Positions 35,530 through 48,900 of a DNA stretch of 64,000 nt are shown one piece after another. Each line of letters starts with the position of its first letter. Within the stretch, counting starts at the first letter, position 1. Source of the stretch: Azolla caroliniana (lineage: Eukaryota; Polypodiophyta); assembly GCA_043228905.1 (NCBI GenBank), contig JBHGNT010000015.1, positions 17,050,001 to 17,114,000 of the forward strand, in the 5' to 3' direction. Position numbers and translations under genes: made by a program. The notes beneath the pieces are model-generated. The model made no database searches. It was not told the origin of the DNA and saw only the letters and a program-made list of their open reading frames with translations.

Positions 35530-36330
35530 ACATTGATACATATAGTAATGGAATGCAATATCCTTAAATGGTACAAACAAAGATGGTATAACTTTTAGAC
35601 GAGACACAAGATCCGTTATGTATGGAAAAGACCAAAGGGGCAACACATGGATGTATGCTCTGCAAATTCCTTTTATCCAATTGGGTTCAAGTCATCTGGT
35701 TTGCACGATGCCAAATTCAAGAATATTTGGAGTGCACAAACAGGGAACAGACTGGAGAATATGTGTTGATGTTTGCATCGGCCATATTGGAAACCCTCCA
35801 CAGGAGATGGAGATTGCCCAAGCTCACATCTGGATACCAATGCCCAAGAAGCTGAGACACGCTACCACACTGATGCAAACATGCTCACACAATGAAACTG
35901 GAAATGGAAACTAGCTGAATATAAAAGAGAATATATGACCTACGCAACCTCAGTGTACGAAAAACATAAAAACATAAAAACATGTCACTTTAGAATGCCT
36001 CACCTATGAGGACATTTGACATCTTTTTTTAAGAATACCCCACAAAGTTGTAATATCTTTCAAGAACTCCTAAAGAGGGCAGGACCGTCGCTGATGACAC
36101 TCCACATGCTATATGCTCGTCCATGAAAGAACTAAACACATGGAGCATCAAAACAGTAAAATTTGGCAACTAGTTAAGTTTTTCAATTCAGAATTTCCAC
36201 TTTCCTTTAATTCTATCATCACAAAATCCCCAAACTACATCGCTAGGAACTGTTCTTTATAACAATTGTTGGTTCCATTGGTAATATTGGCCCCTTGTAG
36301 ACATTAATATATTGTCATCATCATCCTCTA
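35530..36330 (+). mobile_element. Decayed LINE-like fragment, second type, second copy
   Basis: It resembles 32990-33555: Y-E-D-I in frame fragments, and a GGCCCCTTGTAGACATTAAT-type end followed by ATCATCATC. The short open frames here are fragments of this relic. Confidence 0.35.
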
Positions 36331-38027
36331 TTATAATAGCACTAAGCCATATTTTGCTTTATAAGCCCATGCATCTGAGTTCAATGCTCACTACTTGCAC
36401 TAATTTACTAAATGATACTGCGGAGAATGTAGGGTTTGAGCAACAGAAAACATTACCCGCATTTGAGGCTGTACATCCAACAGCATTTTGTAAATCTCAT
36501 TTGCATCTTGGAGTGGACATCAAAGAGGACATCACATTCTTCAAATGACATGAGACACCAAAGAGTTCAATGCAAATGGGGAATTGATAACTTCAAGATG
36601 ACATTTTACTACATTTTCCTTCATGCATGCATTTGGTCTACATGGGATAACAAATGGGTAAATGTTATTCAAACACGCAATAGCATGGGCATAGTATGGT
36701 GACTGACATTAAATGGCACAATGGGATACCATTGTTAAATACTTATTTCCTATGTTCTGAGGAAGCTATGCTTCTTTTTCAAAGGTTTATGATCAGCTCT
36801 TGGCCCCAGAACTAGGACCACTATCCATTATTAAAATATATGTTTTGGAACATATGCCACATCATATAAAACAGAAGCGCCACAAACAATCTCTTATCTG
36901 GTATCTTGAGTTGCAAGAGAACACTTGCATACAGTTGATGCACATAAAGAGAGAGACACAGATCATGCACATACATAAGCTTATACCAAAATTAACACAG
37001 AGAAAAAGACATTGATGGGAACAAGTCAGACCTGCTCACAGTTCATGTGATCCCCCCCTCTTGGAGACATTATGTAGTGGAGACCTACCAATGGGAAAGA
37101 TATCTTAAACTATCTTGTACCTATGGAAAGAAGTAGATTGGCCATGGCAAAGCTCTCATTACCATGTCTTTCCTTTGTGAACTTTGAAGGAACACTTCAC
37201 ATGGTTCTACAAGATTGGCTTCAGAACAAGACATAGAAGAGCTACAGGGGCCTAATAAATGCAAGGTTTGAGTGATAAAGCTCTGTGAATAGGTGATTGG
37301 CAATGAGAAATCGTAGAAGGGATATCAGCAAACCTTTTGAAGTAACATCATGATCATGCAAGGATACCAACTCTCATTTCTCACCTTCATTAAGACTATA
37401 TATAGAGCAGCTGCTTGAGGAAATGGATCTCACATCTCATCTCTGTTCCCACCCTCACACCCCACTTCTATTCAAGCGATGTATAGATATATTTGAGGAT
37501 AATATTACTCTCAATGACAAAACCCCCTCTTCTTATTCACCATTTCTCCAACCAAAACCACCATCCATTACGCTGCTATATTGCTCCCAACAACAAAAAA
37601 CATCTTCTTCTCCAAACAAAACCATCGTATACCCATGCCATAGAATCCTGAAGGTGATATCAACAGCAGGTTTCCATAGCAGCAAGACTTAACAAAAGTT
37701 CCCACTCACTCAAATGTTGGAAGGTTTGTTGTTGAGGAGCAACTTGTACAATTATGGAACCCTAAACACCACCAAGGTTCCTGCACTAATGCCCATCATG
37801 CAAAAACAATATGCATTAAAGCCATCCAACATAAACCAATTTCCGAGACGTCTGTGTAGTAACAGATTTGAACCCTTGCTGTTACCCCAATATTGCGTAC
37901 TACACTAAGTTTTCCCTTCTCAAAATACCTCACATAGCAAAGGCGCAACATTTTTAAAGAAAATCAGAGACTGGTGTTGTAAGATTCATAAGTCGAACAA
38001 GAAACACAATGAGATGTAGGGTTTATG
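36331..38027. other. Intergenic sequence, no supported gene
   Basis: No domain is recognised. On the minus strand 37187-37290 is open between an AG at the upstream end and a GTAATG donor-like site. It could be a second exon for the possible exon at 38028-38185, but the following sequence does not continue in phase. Confidence 0.4.
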
Positions 38028-38185
38028 AGCACCTGGTGGAAAGGAGTGATTGGCAGAAGAGGCCATGACCAGAGCGAGTGGCGAGGGTCTGGTTTCCATG
38101 GAGCAGAGGAGGATGCGCGGATGTGTGAAGAAGAAGAAGAAGAAGAAGAAGAAGAAAGAAAACGAAGGAGGAGGTGCCTCATCAT
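38028..38185 (-). other. Possible orphan first exon with transit-peptide-like sequence
   Basis: On the minus strand ATG at 38185 begins M-M-R-H-L-L-L-R-F-L, followed by ten serines (a GAA microsatellite on the + strand) and R-A-S-S-S-A-P-W. It ends at CCACCAG before GTGCTC, a plausible splice donor. A CT-rich tract upstream (38306-38430) would suit a plant 5' UTR. I could not find in-phase downstream exons, so this may be chance. Confidence 0.2.
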
Positions 38186-38305
38186 ACTCAAACCGCGTCT
38201 GTGTCTGTGTCTGTGTCTATCTTTCCATTCATTGACCTAGATAGACCTAAGGAGTGGGCGATCTTAGATTTTACCAAACAGGGGAAGGACAGGTCAAACC
38301 CTGAG

Positions 38306-38306
38306 A

Positions 38307-38349
<43 letters not shown>

Positions 38350-38430
38350 GTAGAGATAGAGAGAGAGAGAGAGAGAGAGAGGGAGTGAGAGGTGGAGAGA
38401 GAGTGAGAGTGAGTGAGTGAGTAAGTGTGA
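38306..38430. repeat. (GA)n imperfect microsatellite
   Basis: About 125 bp of GAGAGA with GTGAGT and AGGTAG interruptions. Confidence 0.9.
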
Positions 38431-39955
38431 GAGAGTAACACTTCCTGATCTCTTTGGTCTTCGGGGTGGGGCTTATGCCAACCATTGCCTGTTCTGGGCC
38501 TCTGTCTGGTTGATGTCGATTGAACTTTGATGTAAGCTATGTGTCAATAGACGGGCTCGCGATTGCCTTCTCGACTTTATACACACTTGCTAAGAGATCG
38601 CATTTCATCTTTGCACGATTCGATCTTGTGTATCGTTCCTCGCCCCTATCGAGAATGACGAAGCGTGCATATGGATCTTCTGAAAGTGCCTCTCACTAAA
38701 GTGAGAAATCCTCTCTCTTTTTTTTAGTTCACATGAAGATGGATCGTGAAGATTGCAATTTTCGTTCACGAGAAGATGAATCATAAAGTTGCGAGAACGC
38801 ATCCTAGTAACTATGCAAGCTTTAACCATCCTACACACCACTCCTACAACTCTATCTCATTGCTTTCGAGAATAATTTGCACATATTACATTGTTGATGC
38901 ACAACAAAAGCATCAATTGTTACATGTATTGATTCTTTTGATCCATGAGAGTATACGAAAACGTGTGACTCCCCCATGAGAGTACACTCAATAGCTTGGG
39001 TTGTATTATACATATTATCTCTCAATACATTGACTACAAAACCTAGGGCTATCATAAAATTTGCACATGTATCAGAAACTTCCCACCTAGAATGAATAAT
39101 TACCTACATTGGTGACACATAACATGTCAAGGTGGCAATTACTTTCATCCTTTGGGCAAAACACATACAACATAGATTGAGAGTTAGTAGACATGATTCT
39201 TGATGCTTCCTTTATAACATGAAGGTTTTGGGGCTAAATGTTACTCATTGAAAAAACTGCACATAAAACATGGCTCGACATTTACATTGATATTCGTTTC
39301 ACAATGCAAGGATTTTGCAATAAAGGTTACTAAAACACCATAAATTCATCCTGATAGAATCAACATCCGTATATTCAACGAAGAAAAGCCCCACAATACA
39401 ACGAGTGTTAACAAACTTAAATTAAACATCACGTAGATCATAATGTACAAAATAACCTCTTAAATGGATGATGAGAGCGCATGAATACATAGTGAAAACG
39501 CTACTACTTTCGACCCCTTTCTGCCACCAAATATGCCCATTTGGCAGACTGAAATTTCCTTCTATCATCTGAGGTGATTCACAAGTTTTGGCAGTTGGTG
39601 AATGTACTCACACAACAGCAAAGGTTGTGCACCATTGGTGAACGTACTTACACAACAGAAGTTGTGTGCCACATTGATCTCTATGATGAACGAAGTTTTT
39701 TCAAAACCAAATGCATAATAAGCAATTTGATATATCTAGTTTTAGATTATGATAATGTTAATTCTACTGAGACAAAATAAACTCAGATAGTTGGGATGTC
39801 ATGGGGAAAAAACTAACAGAATGATGATATGTATCAACACCCCAAAAACAAACACGCAGAATGTCACGGAAAAATAACCAATGTTATACAACACGATGAA
39901 GAATGGATTGAATCAAAATCTAATGTATCTAAAGATAAATGACTCTAATTTTCAT
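38431..39955. other. Intergenic sequence and TASH3 3' flank
   Basis: No gene is supported. A short imperfect duplication (TTGGTGAATGTACTCACACAAC-like, about 41-bp period) lies near 39596-39675. The last few hundred bases before 39956 presumably include the TASH3 3' UTR. Confidence 0.5.
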
Positions 39956-42900
39956 TTAAGAGGTTATATACAAGACGGGAACTAAGCCCGAAATTTTACC
40001 ATCTCTTCCAGGTCGCTTTTTACGTACCTGCAATTGATGAAAACAAAGATTTAAAACTAATCAAGATGTTAACAACATCAACAATAAAACATTTTTCAGT
40101 ACACCATATCCTTACATGAAACCATCCATCAACTTCATACTCTATCTCTAAGTCTTCTCCAGCTGTCAAGTTGAGCTGAACAAAACAGAATCTCAGAAAG
40201 ACATTACATAATTAAATATTTTCAAACAATATCACATACCTCTTCATCGCCACCCGCAGTGAAATCATATAGAGCTTTACCAAACTGAGGGGTTTCATGT
40301 GGTGGCTCATCGTCATCATCAGTTCTTCCATGCATGCCATCTTCAGGTAGATTATCAAATGAATCCCAGTTTGCACCAAATTTTTGTGCACCCACCCTCG
40401 AAGCAGCCTGTAATATAGAATTTAGTATTTAACTAACCATGTACTAACAATCTGTTTTCTGTACTTCTTAATCATTCATTGTCTACTATTAACCTTAAAA
40501 ACATACTCTTTTCCCCACTTTGATCTAAAAATGTTCAAAAGAGTTAATTGAACACACAAATCTTCGTTTTGGCACAAGGATATGGTTGCCAGCCATTTCC
40601 ACAAACGAGATTTGAAGGGATTTCTGGAAAAATGATTGAGCTTATTATGTGAATTCAGATAGACAGAGATCTAAGAGCTCATATGAAAATATGTTCATCA
40701 ACTGTTATACTCTGAGAAATCTATGAGCAAAGGTTGCTTCAAGGACGACGGCTTAGTTTCCACTAATGGGTGTTAATAGTTTGCAACCTTAGACAATGAC
40801 AAAAACTGGCTATCACTCCTTTTTGGAAACATGAAATTGTAGCAACAGGAAACCGTTCATGCCAGACCTGAAAGTTATTTCTATGGATTACGCAAAGTCA
40901 AGGATCTCTTAAAGATGATCATAAAAACTCCTTTCTACAAAATTTGTAGATTACCATATAATCTGGTGGCTGATCTTGCAAACTCGATGAATCCACAGAT
41001 GAGCTGCCAATTTTGCTTGGTTGTGATGACAACTGTTTCTCCTGTATATCAATCAGGAAAAAGAGAGTACAAAATATAGTCAAAAAACTTCCAATGAAAG
41101 ATATATTCTAGCAAAGTTAGTTGCATTTCTTAAGGTCCACGCTATTCATTGTCATTGCACTCTTGCACACTAGCATCTACTGCCCAAAAACCTTCCATCA
41201 TTGTTACACTAATTATCCAACAGTAAGTCATACCCAAGGTGAGTAGCGAGATGCACTTGATCCTCCAAACAATGAAGGATAGCCCAAACCACCAAAATGA
41301 GAAGAAGTCACTGTATTATATGATGCAACAGATTCAGGAGATGAAGATCCTGATGACTGTCCATCCACATCCTGCATAACAATTGTTCGATAAAAAATGT
41401 CTACTCATGGATTCTGCATTGTATGTTTATATCATCCTTTTGAGTTCATACCTCATTTTCAGATGTTTCGAGCAATTGTTTTGCCCACATATCATCATAA
41501 CTTATAGATGTTCTAGATAAGTTGCCTTCATCTTCAACTTCAGGAGCATCTGTACCAGCTCCAATTAAAAACTCATTGACCTGCAAGCCAACATTAAAAT
41601 GAAGAAATTCCATATTTCACACAGATCAGATTAAATTTTTTTATAATCCATGTTAAAATCATTGGGATCAAGGAGGGTGTAAAAATATTGTACTTTTAAA
41701 GTCAACAATGAAACATACCAAGTCTATTGTTGGAGCATTTCCTGTCCACAAACCATCACTGAGACCTGCTACAAGTGGTTCACCTGTCACAATCTGTGCC
41801 GGAGGAGGATAGAGAAGCTGGTTATTCAGTAGATCAGATATGCCAGTTGCAACTGCTGGATCATTAAGGCCACTTCTAGCATCTATACGGTGGCGATTCC
41901 TATATATATTGATGAGCCCCGCACTGTACCAAGAAATATTTTTAAGAAATATGTTACATAACAAGAATCAATGTGCTCCTCAACAAGACTTATGGGAGTC
42001 GGAATAAAGAAACAGCCAGCCTATATCATCTGGATATTAAAAGAATGCATGAAAATACTGAATTATAACAGCGAAAGTTTGAGGATGTCCATCAAAGGAG
42101 AGAAAGTGTGTTAAATGCATGGTGTTGGATAGTAGGCTCAGATATGACATGCATACAAATTTACCAAGGTATTGGGAGTGACTCCAAGAAGCATATCATA
42201 TCAAGGTAAAAGGAAAAACGAACTCTGTTAAAAGTAGCTACTTTGACAAGGAAAAAACACCAAGATCAGGTCAACATACAAAACCCAGCAGCACATCTGA
42301 CCTATCATCTGTTGTTCAACGGAATGTCCCATCTGGGACATACCGACATGTTTCTGAATGTTCGTGTGAGAAAACAAGAAATCTCCCACTGTTTGCAAAT
42401 TGTGAAAATCTATAGATGATACGGATAATCTACTACAAAATACTTTACTAAACTTAAAGGGCGTTTATTGGAGTTGATATACTTAGGATAAAGATATACC
42501 TTGTTGGGCCAAGAGGCAGATACTTAGCCCGAGGAACATAACAAAACAGTGATGTAAGATCCAAAAGTCTTTCATGGGTTTCATAAAGTCTCCGAAGCTC
42601 ATCATCTGTCCATTCCTGCTTCTTATTATCATGATTTCTCATTTCCCTGCATGTCTAGACAAATTGAGACACTGACTTAAAATATAAAACGAAAATGGAA
42701 ATGTCAGAAGCGATAAATTATAATCCCACCTAATAAGTTCATCTTGTGCTTTATACATTTCATCCAACAACCTAATCATAGGCGATAAGATAGAACTGAG
42801 GCCAGTTCCACTAGCTCCTTGATCCTCCCCATTACTAGCAAATCCATTTATGTTTTTGCTTAAACCCCCTTGTGCCAACGCCTGCAGAAGTTCATAGACC

Positions 42901-45900
42901 TGCAATCTGTATGGTTCTCCTGATCTGATAGCAATAGTCATGAGTGCTTGTGCTGCCACTATTCTCACCTGAATCAGGAGGAAAAAGATTTAGTTAACCA
43001 TCATGCAATAAACCATAAAAAATCACCTTGGTATCTCACCTCCCAACTCCCACCAAATGCACAACGTTCTAAGCGAGTAAGTGCGGAAGCAAGAGTTGGA
43101 TTTCGTGAACTTGCTGCTGCTACCATCTTGTCAACATCAAGCATCATCAATGCTGTACCAGGTGGTGTAACCGATTCCCAAGCATATTCAGAAGCAGCAT
43201 AATTTGCATTCTCTCCCAAAAACCACACCTTTGAACATTAAATGACAGGTATTGACACATCATCTTCAGTTGGCTTAAATCGCCAAAATAGAATACATAA
43301 TATTATATTTTAAAGAGTTTATCCACATCACAATCTTCCAAAATGACAAAATCTAAGAACAATTACCGCCGCTTGGACAAGCTTCTGCAAGGCAAGTGCT
43401 GACTTGGGATCTGATGCAGATACTCGATTGCTTGAGTGATAAACTGGCATGGATGAAGGCTGTGGGGGTGGCAAGTCGAGAACAATAGTGACTGCCTCTA
43501 AAGCTGTATGCTTTCCACTCGGTCCACAGCCTAGCAAACATGTCTTCAGATTCCAGAAATTGAACACATAAGAAACTGTATAAAAGTTAAGAAATATAAA
43601 GTTCGACTAGCTTATTTAACAATACAAAGATGTGATAAAAGCCCATCATAAAAGTGACTGGCTCATTCTGGAGATCATCATGTTTTTAAACAAGAATCAT
43701 CTAAGAAAGCTTGATCCAGAATGAAAGATGTTTAATATCTGTAGAATCACCAAATCTTCTAATAACAAAACAGAATATGAAGGATTTTGATACAACTCGC
43801 GTCAATATAAGCTGTGGTGGTCAGTGTGTGGTTGAAAGAATCCAGCGAGTGTTCAGATTTTGAACAAAATGAAACAATAGTTTGAGTATGTATTTTACAT
43901 GAATATCAAATAGCCAATGGTATGTCACAATAGACTACAAGCCACACTAAATCAGAATCATATACTGTATTCAAATGTGACATCAACATGTCATGAACTT
44001 ATAATACAGAAATCCAACTGCCAACATGATATCTCCATTATATCAGTTTTAAGTAAAAAGTTGAGTTGCTCAACATTGGAGATAAAAGATGATGAAGAAT
44101 ATGGTCCAAAAGTTTGCAATGTTCAAAATGAGTATCACAATTGCACAATAGGAAACTGCGAGAAATTTGACATTTTCATATGCATAAAATGATATTCACC
44201 ACTACCATGTAAGCAAAGGTACATACTGTTACAGTACACATTAATTATGCACTAGGAGTCAAATTTATAATAGAGAAGCCCAAAAGTGAGCCTATCTCAG
44301 TGATGCAGTGGCAGCAAAGCAAGCCAGTGATTGTATAAATAAAGTAGGCCACTATCCAAAGGAGGTCATTCTTCCCACTCCACATTCCTATCAGTACGAC
44401 ATACGGTTCCGCATTTTCACATAGAGCATGTATCTCACAATTTCTACCCCAATTTCCATTGACATGTTCCCAGTGGAAAAGTTTCTCATCACATCCTTAA
44501 ACGTCATATGTTCAAATCCTACATGGGCCAAAAATAGTCATGTTTGCAAATTTTTTAGAAGTACTGATTTTTGTAGCTAAGGATGGCTCATCACTAGCAC
44601 CCAAAGATGGCTCGCGCCTAATTCCTAAGGATGGCTTGCCCCAAGCTCCTAAGGGCAGCTCATCGATTGCACCTAAGAAACCTGCTAGAATAAATATGAT
44701 AAAAGATTGATACAATCTCATGGCAGATTAACTATAAAAGAGAGGGTGGGATCAAAATAAGTTTCTTCTTTGTCTTGATGAAAAGACGTGACTAAGCTTC
44801 TTCTTCCTCTTCTTCTTAGTGATTCAACAAAAGAACTTCATTAGGGGTCCTTCTGATTGTGTATTGAAAAACTTGATTAAGATCAGGGGTCTTCTTTTTG
44901 GTTGTCTAACAAAAATACGTAATCATGATTAAGGTCTCTTTCTTGATTAGGATTGAGAGGTCTTCTTCTTGACCAGTTGACTGAAAGGTCGTTACCGGTC
45001 TTGTTATTTTGGAACATTTGTGATTTCTTGAGTATCTCTAGTACGCGAGGTTTATAAGCACACTTCTTACACACATCAGAGGATGGATTCATCATTAGGC
45101 CACTTTATATGGACATACATCTATCCTATGCGCTGCACCATGTGATAGGGCATTGGGCAGCTGCGAACTTCATCACATCAGATAGAGATTGAGGTAGGCA
45201 GATATACATGAATACCTCTAGAAGAAAGAATTTGCCAATTGTGTTATCAAAGAGTGGAATCCGAAGAACACTTTGTTTGTCACTGTAGTGTCTTTTAGGG
45301 AGATACCATTGCCTCTTTACCCAGGAACTACCAAGAAAATGACACATAACTGCAATCCAAATGTAGATATTCTAGGCAAGTGCATTGTTTCAACTTATAC
45401 ATAGTACTTGATGTACCTTTTTTTGTTGTCTAGGTCAAAGTAAAACATTATTGTTTAACATGCTCAAATCTAACTAAAGATGCATTATCCTTGGGTTGCA
45501 GTGTCTAAAAGTCTTATCTACACTTAACTTTTTACTATGTGATGGACATATCTAGCCTTTACTATGTAGTTCAATATGCATGGCCAATCTTCAGTACTTG
45601 GTCCAACATCATGTCTACTGTTCCGTTTGTATAATCTTCAGTTAGCCTCAATGCTAAAATCAGTTGTAATAGAAAAATGTAACAATAAATTATTTACAGG
45701 AATTATGGTAATATGTGTGTGTGTGTGTGTGTGTTATACACAAGGTTAACAGATATACACATATGTGTGTCTTATGCAGAATGTGAATCAATACATTGAA
45801 AGAAAGGACTTTACTTACCTTCCAAAGCAATTGCAGTACATCTGAGTCAATCTTCCCAGGAACTTGAGTTGCAAAAAGGGTCGCTATTTCTAGAAGAATT

Positions 45901-48900
45901 ACAGCCATGTCTGGTGTTGCCTTTGTACAAAAAACTGGTAGTTAGAGAAGACTGAAAACCTCCTACTCATTAACCATAAATGCTATAAAATCATGGCATG
46001 GGGAATTTCACCTTGAATCTTGCATGAAGAGTCAGCAATATCTCATTGAGTAAGGAGGCAGGCCATGAAGGGTCAGATAGTTCTCCAGCGATAATAGACT
46101 TTAACTCATCAAAGGATTCATATGGACTTTGCAACCATATCAGTGCTTTTATGACTGCACCACGAACAAAGACACACTCACAAGCTACAGTTGTTCTCAC
46201 AGCCTCCTTTAATGATGATAGCATGCTGCTGATAGTTTCCTTTCCAGCAGCTGAAGGAAAAGGAGCGATTTTATTCCGTGGAACTGCAATGAAAATAAAA
46301 GTTCCCTCAGGTCACTAATGCAAAATTTCCATAGCTTTAATTTTCCATTCTTCTGAGAGGAAACCACGCAACTTCATAAATCAACAGTCATTTCTCTGTG
46401 CCTTTTGCTTTTTTCATAAATCAACTTCATAAATCAACTTGTGTCAGCAAGGCGTGGAATCCAAAGACCACTATGTTTGTCACTGTAGTGTCTTTTATTA
46501 AATAAGAGGGAGATACCATTGCCTCTTTAAACAAGGCTTTGGCCAACTACGCAAGGTAATGGAATATGAGAACCAACGATTCCTAGGACTTTTCTTGCTA
46601 GAACTCACGACACAAGGAAAAGTTGTTGAAGGACAATAGTACAACCACACAAGCTCATCAAGAAAGAAGAATCCCAACTTTCTTTAGCCCCATCATTCCT
46701 ATTGAGGCTACAAGTCAATCAAGGGCTACGCAAATGGGCTCCCAAGCAGGACATAACAAAGGGGTTGCAACAGATCGGGCAATAGCAATTTGTCGTGCAC
46801 GTAGGCCCCAGCCCTATGGACCACAATCTCACCACCCTTGTCATCGACAAATTAAGGCCATTATCTCCCGCCATTGCAGATGCTTCCCTCACTGTGGAGA
46901 CCTCTCCATTCTGGATCGAACTATGATAGAGATCTTTCGAAGACAAAGTTATATATATTGACTTGAGAATCGTACATGTGCGGATAACAAGATTCTTTAG
47001 TCTCTTTACTTTATTTACTTTTATGTTTACTTACTAGCATTTATTTTATTTTGATTTGTTGTTTTCTCAAAGATGAGACAACACTTACGATGTGATCTCT
47101 TGTTTGGTCTTATAGGCCATTTTGGCCTCTTAAAAGAAATTAATATATCTTTCTTTCTCTCTCTTTCTCTCTCTCTCTCTTTCTTTCTATGTACACACGC
47201 ACACACACATATATCCTCTATTTTGGCCATGCTATGCATGAAGTAGTTTATTGAGAAATGTATATTGATTGAAAATTAGCATATGCTTGCCCTCTCCCCT
47301 CTCTCTATATATCTCTATATTTATTTACAGATATATTGAGAGATAAAGGAAAGGGCAAGTAACTGCTACCTTTCAATGAATATACATTTACATGGCATAG
47401 CATGGCCTAGACCAACTAGCTGATAGTTGAATCCTGTAACCTTCAGCCTCAGATTGATCAGCTTCGGAACTTGCTATATCTGATGCATTTGTATATCCAC
47501 CATCAACAAGTGCCTCAGGATGACTGTCCTCGTCAACAACATAGCCTCGCAATGAGTATGCTGCAGCTCTACTCTTTCCCATTTCTTGCACAACTCTAGC
47601 AGCAGAATGCAAGACTGGCCTTATTGGACTTCTGAATGCTGACTCCAGTCTGTCAAATGCAAGAGTCACTTAGATACAAAAGAAACACTACTTAAATTTG
47701 GACAAACTGAAAGTTGTATACCTTCGCATCACAAGTTTAAATAAAGGTTGTGGGCGACGAGGCCTTGAAGATGGCCTCTCTTTTGGAGCTTTAGGTGGGA
47801 GTGTACTATCCTTCACCTCTTGTGTATTACTTCGTGATAGAAGTGGAGTATCTGGAAACTTTAAGATTGCGGTGGTTAACATAGCCCAACCACCTGCACG
47901 CTCTTCAATCCTATATAGAAAGAGGTACCAACAGACCATAAGTTAGAAATAGAACTAACAAACAGAAACTTCTTTAATAAAATAAAGCATCCCACATCTC
48001 ATTCCTACCTAAGTAACAAACAGAAACTTCTTTAATAAAATAAAGCATTCCACATCTCATTCATACCTAACTAACAAACAGAAACTTCTTTAATAAAATA
48101 AAGCATCCCACATTTCATTCATACCTTTCATTATTATCAAATTTCCCTAAAATACACATGATAGCTTCAAAACAAACTCGTTCACTAGGGTCGAGAAGCA
48201 GTTGGTACAAAATAGTTTGATACTGTGACCTCAAATCTCCTCTTTCTGCATGTAATTTTGTAATCACACATTAAAGTAGGAAATGCAAGAGTTTTACTCT
48301 TATAGATGCCTGTATTTAGGTACTCACCATCCAAAACACGAGCACGTGATAGGATGAAACAAAGTCTTGCAAGATACACACGAGCTAACACATCATGCAT
48401 CTGCAATACCTCCTGTAAGGAACCTGTAGAGTGTCCCCAGATATGTAATTACTCCTGCCCTTTCTTAAAACCAGCAGAAATCATATACATAAATGAAATG
48501 ATGTATACCTCCACTCAAAGCTATCTTTTCTGAAGAGAAGTAAAACACAAAAATAATCAACAAACATTTTAGTTCAAAACTTGTATTTCAAAAAGTCAAC
48601 TGATAAAAGAAGATGGAAATGTGTGTCAAGATGCCATCAGCTTACCCACAGCCATGGCAACTGCATATGGATCACGTGCAGCCAGTTCAGATACAATGGC
48701 CAGTGCATGTCTTACTCCAACAGAGTCCGCACAAGCTATACTGAACACAAAGAAACATATATATACATACACATGGCCCAGAGATTTATTTAGATTTTAT
48801 ACAGAAACATGTCAAGATTAGTATGTCCTATTTTAAATGACAAAAACATCAATGACCATATGCAATGGCATAAGAAATCACCCTACCCCTGAACTGCCCG

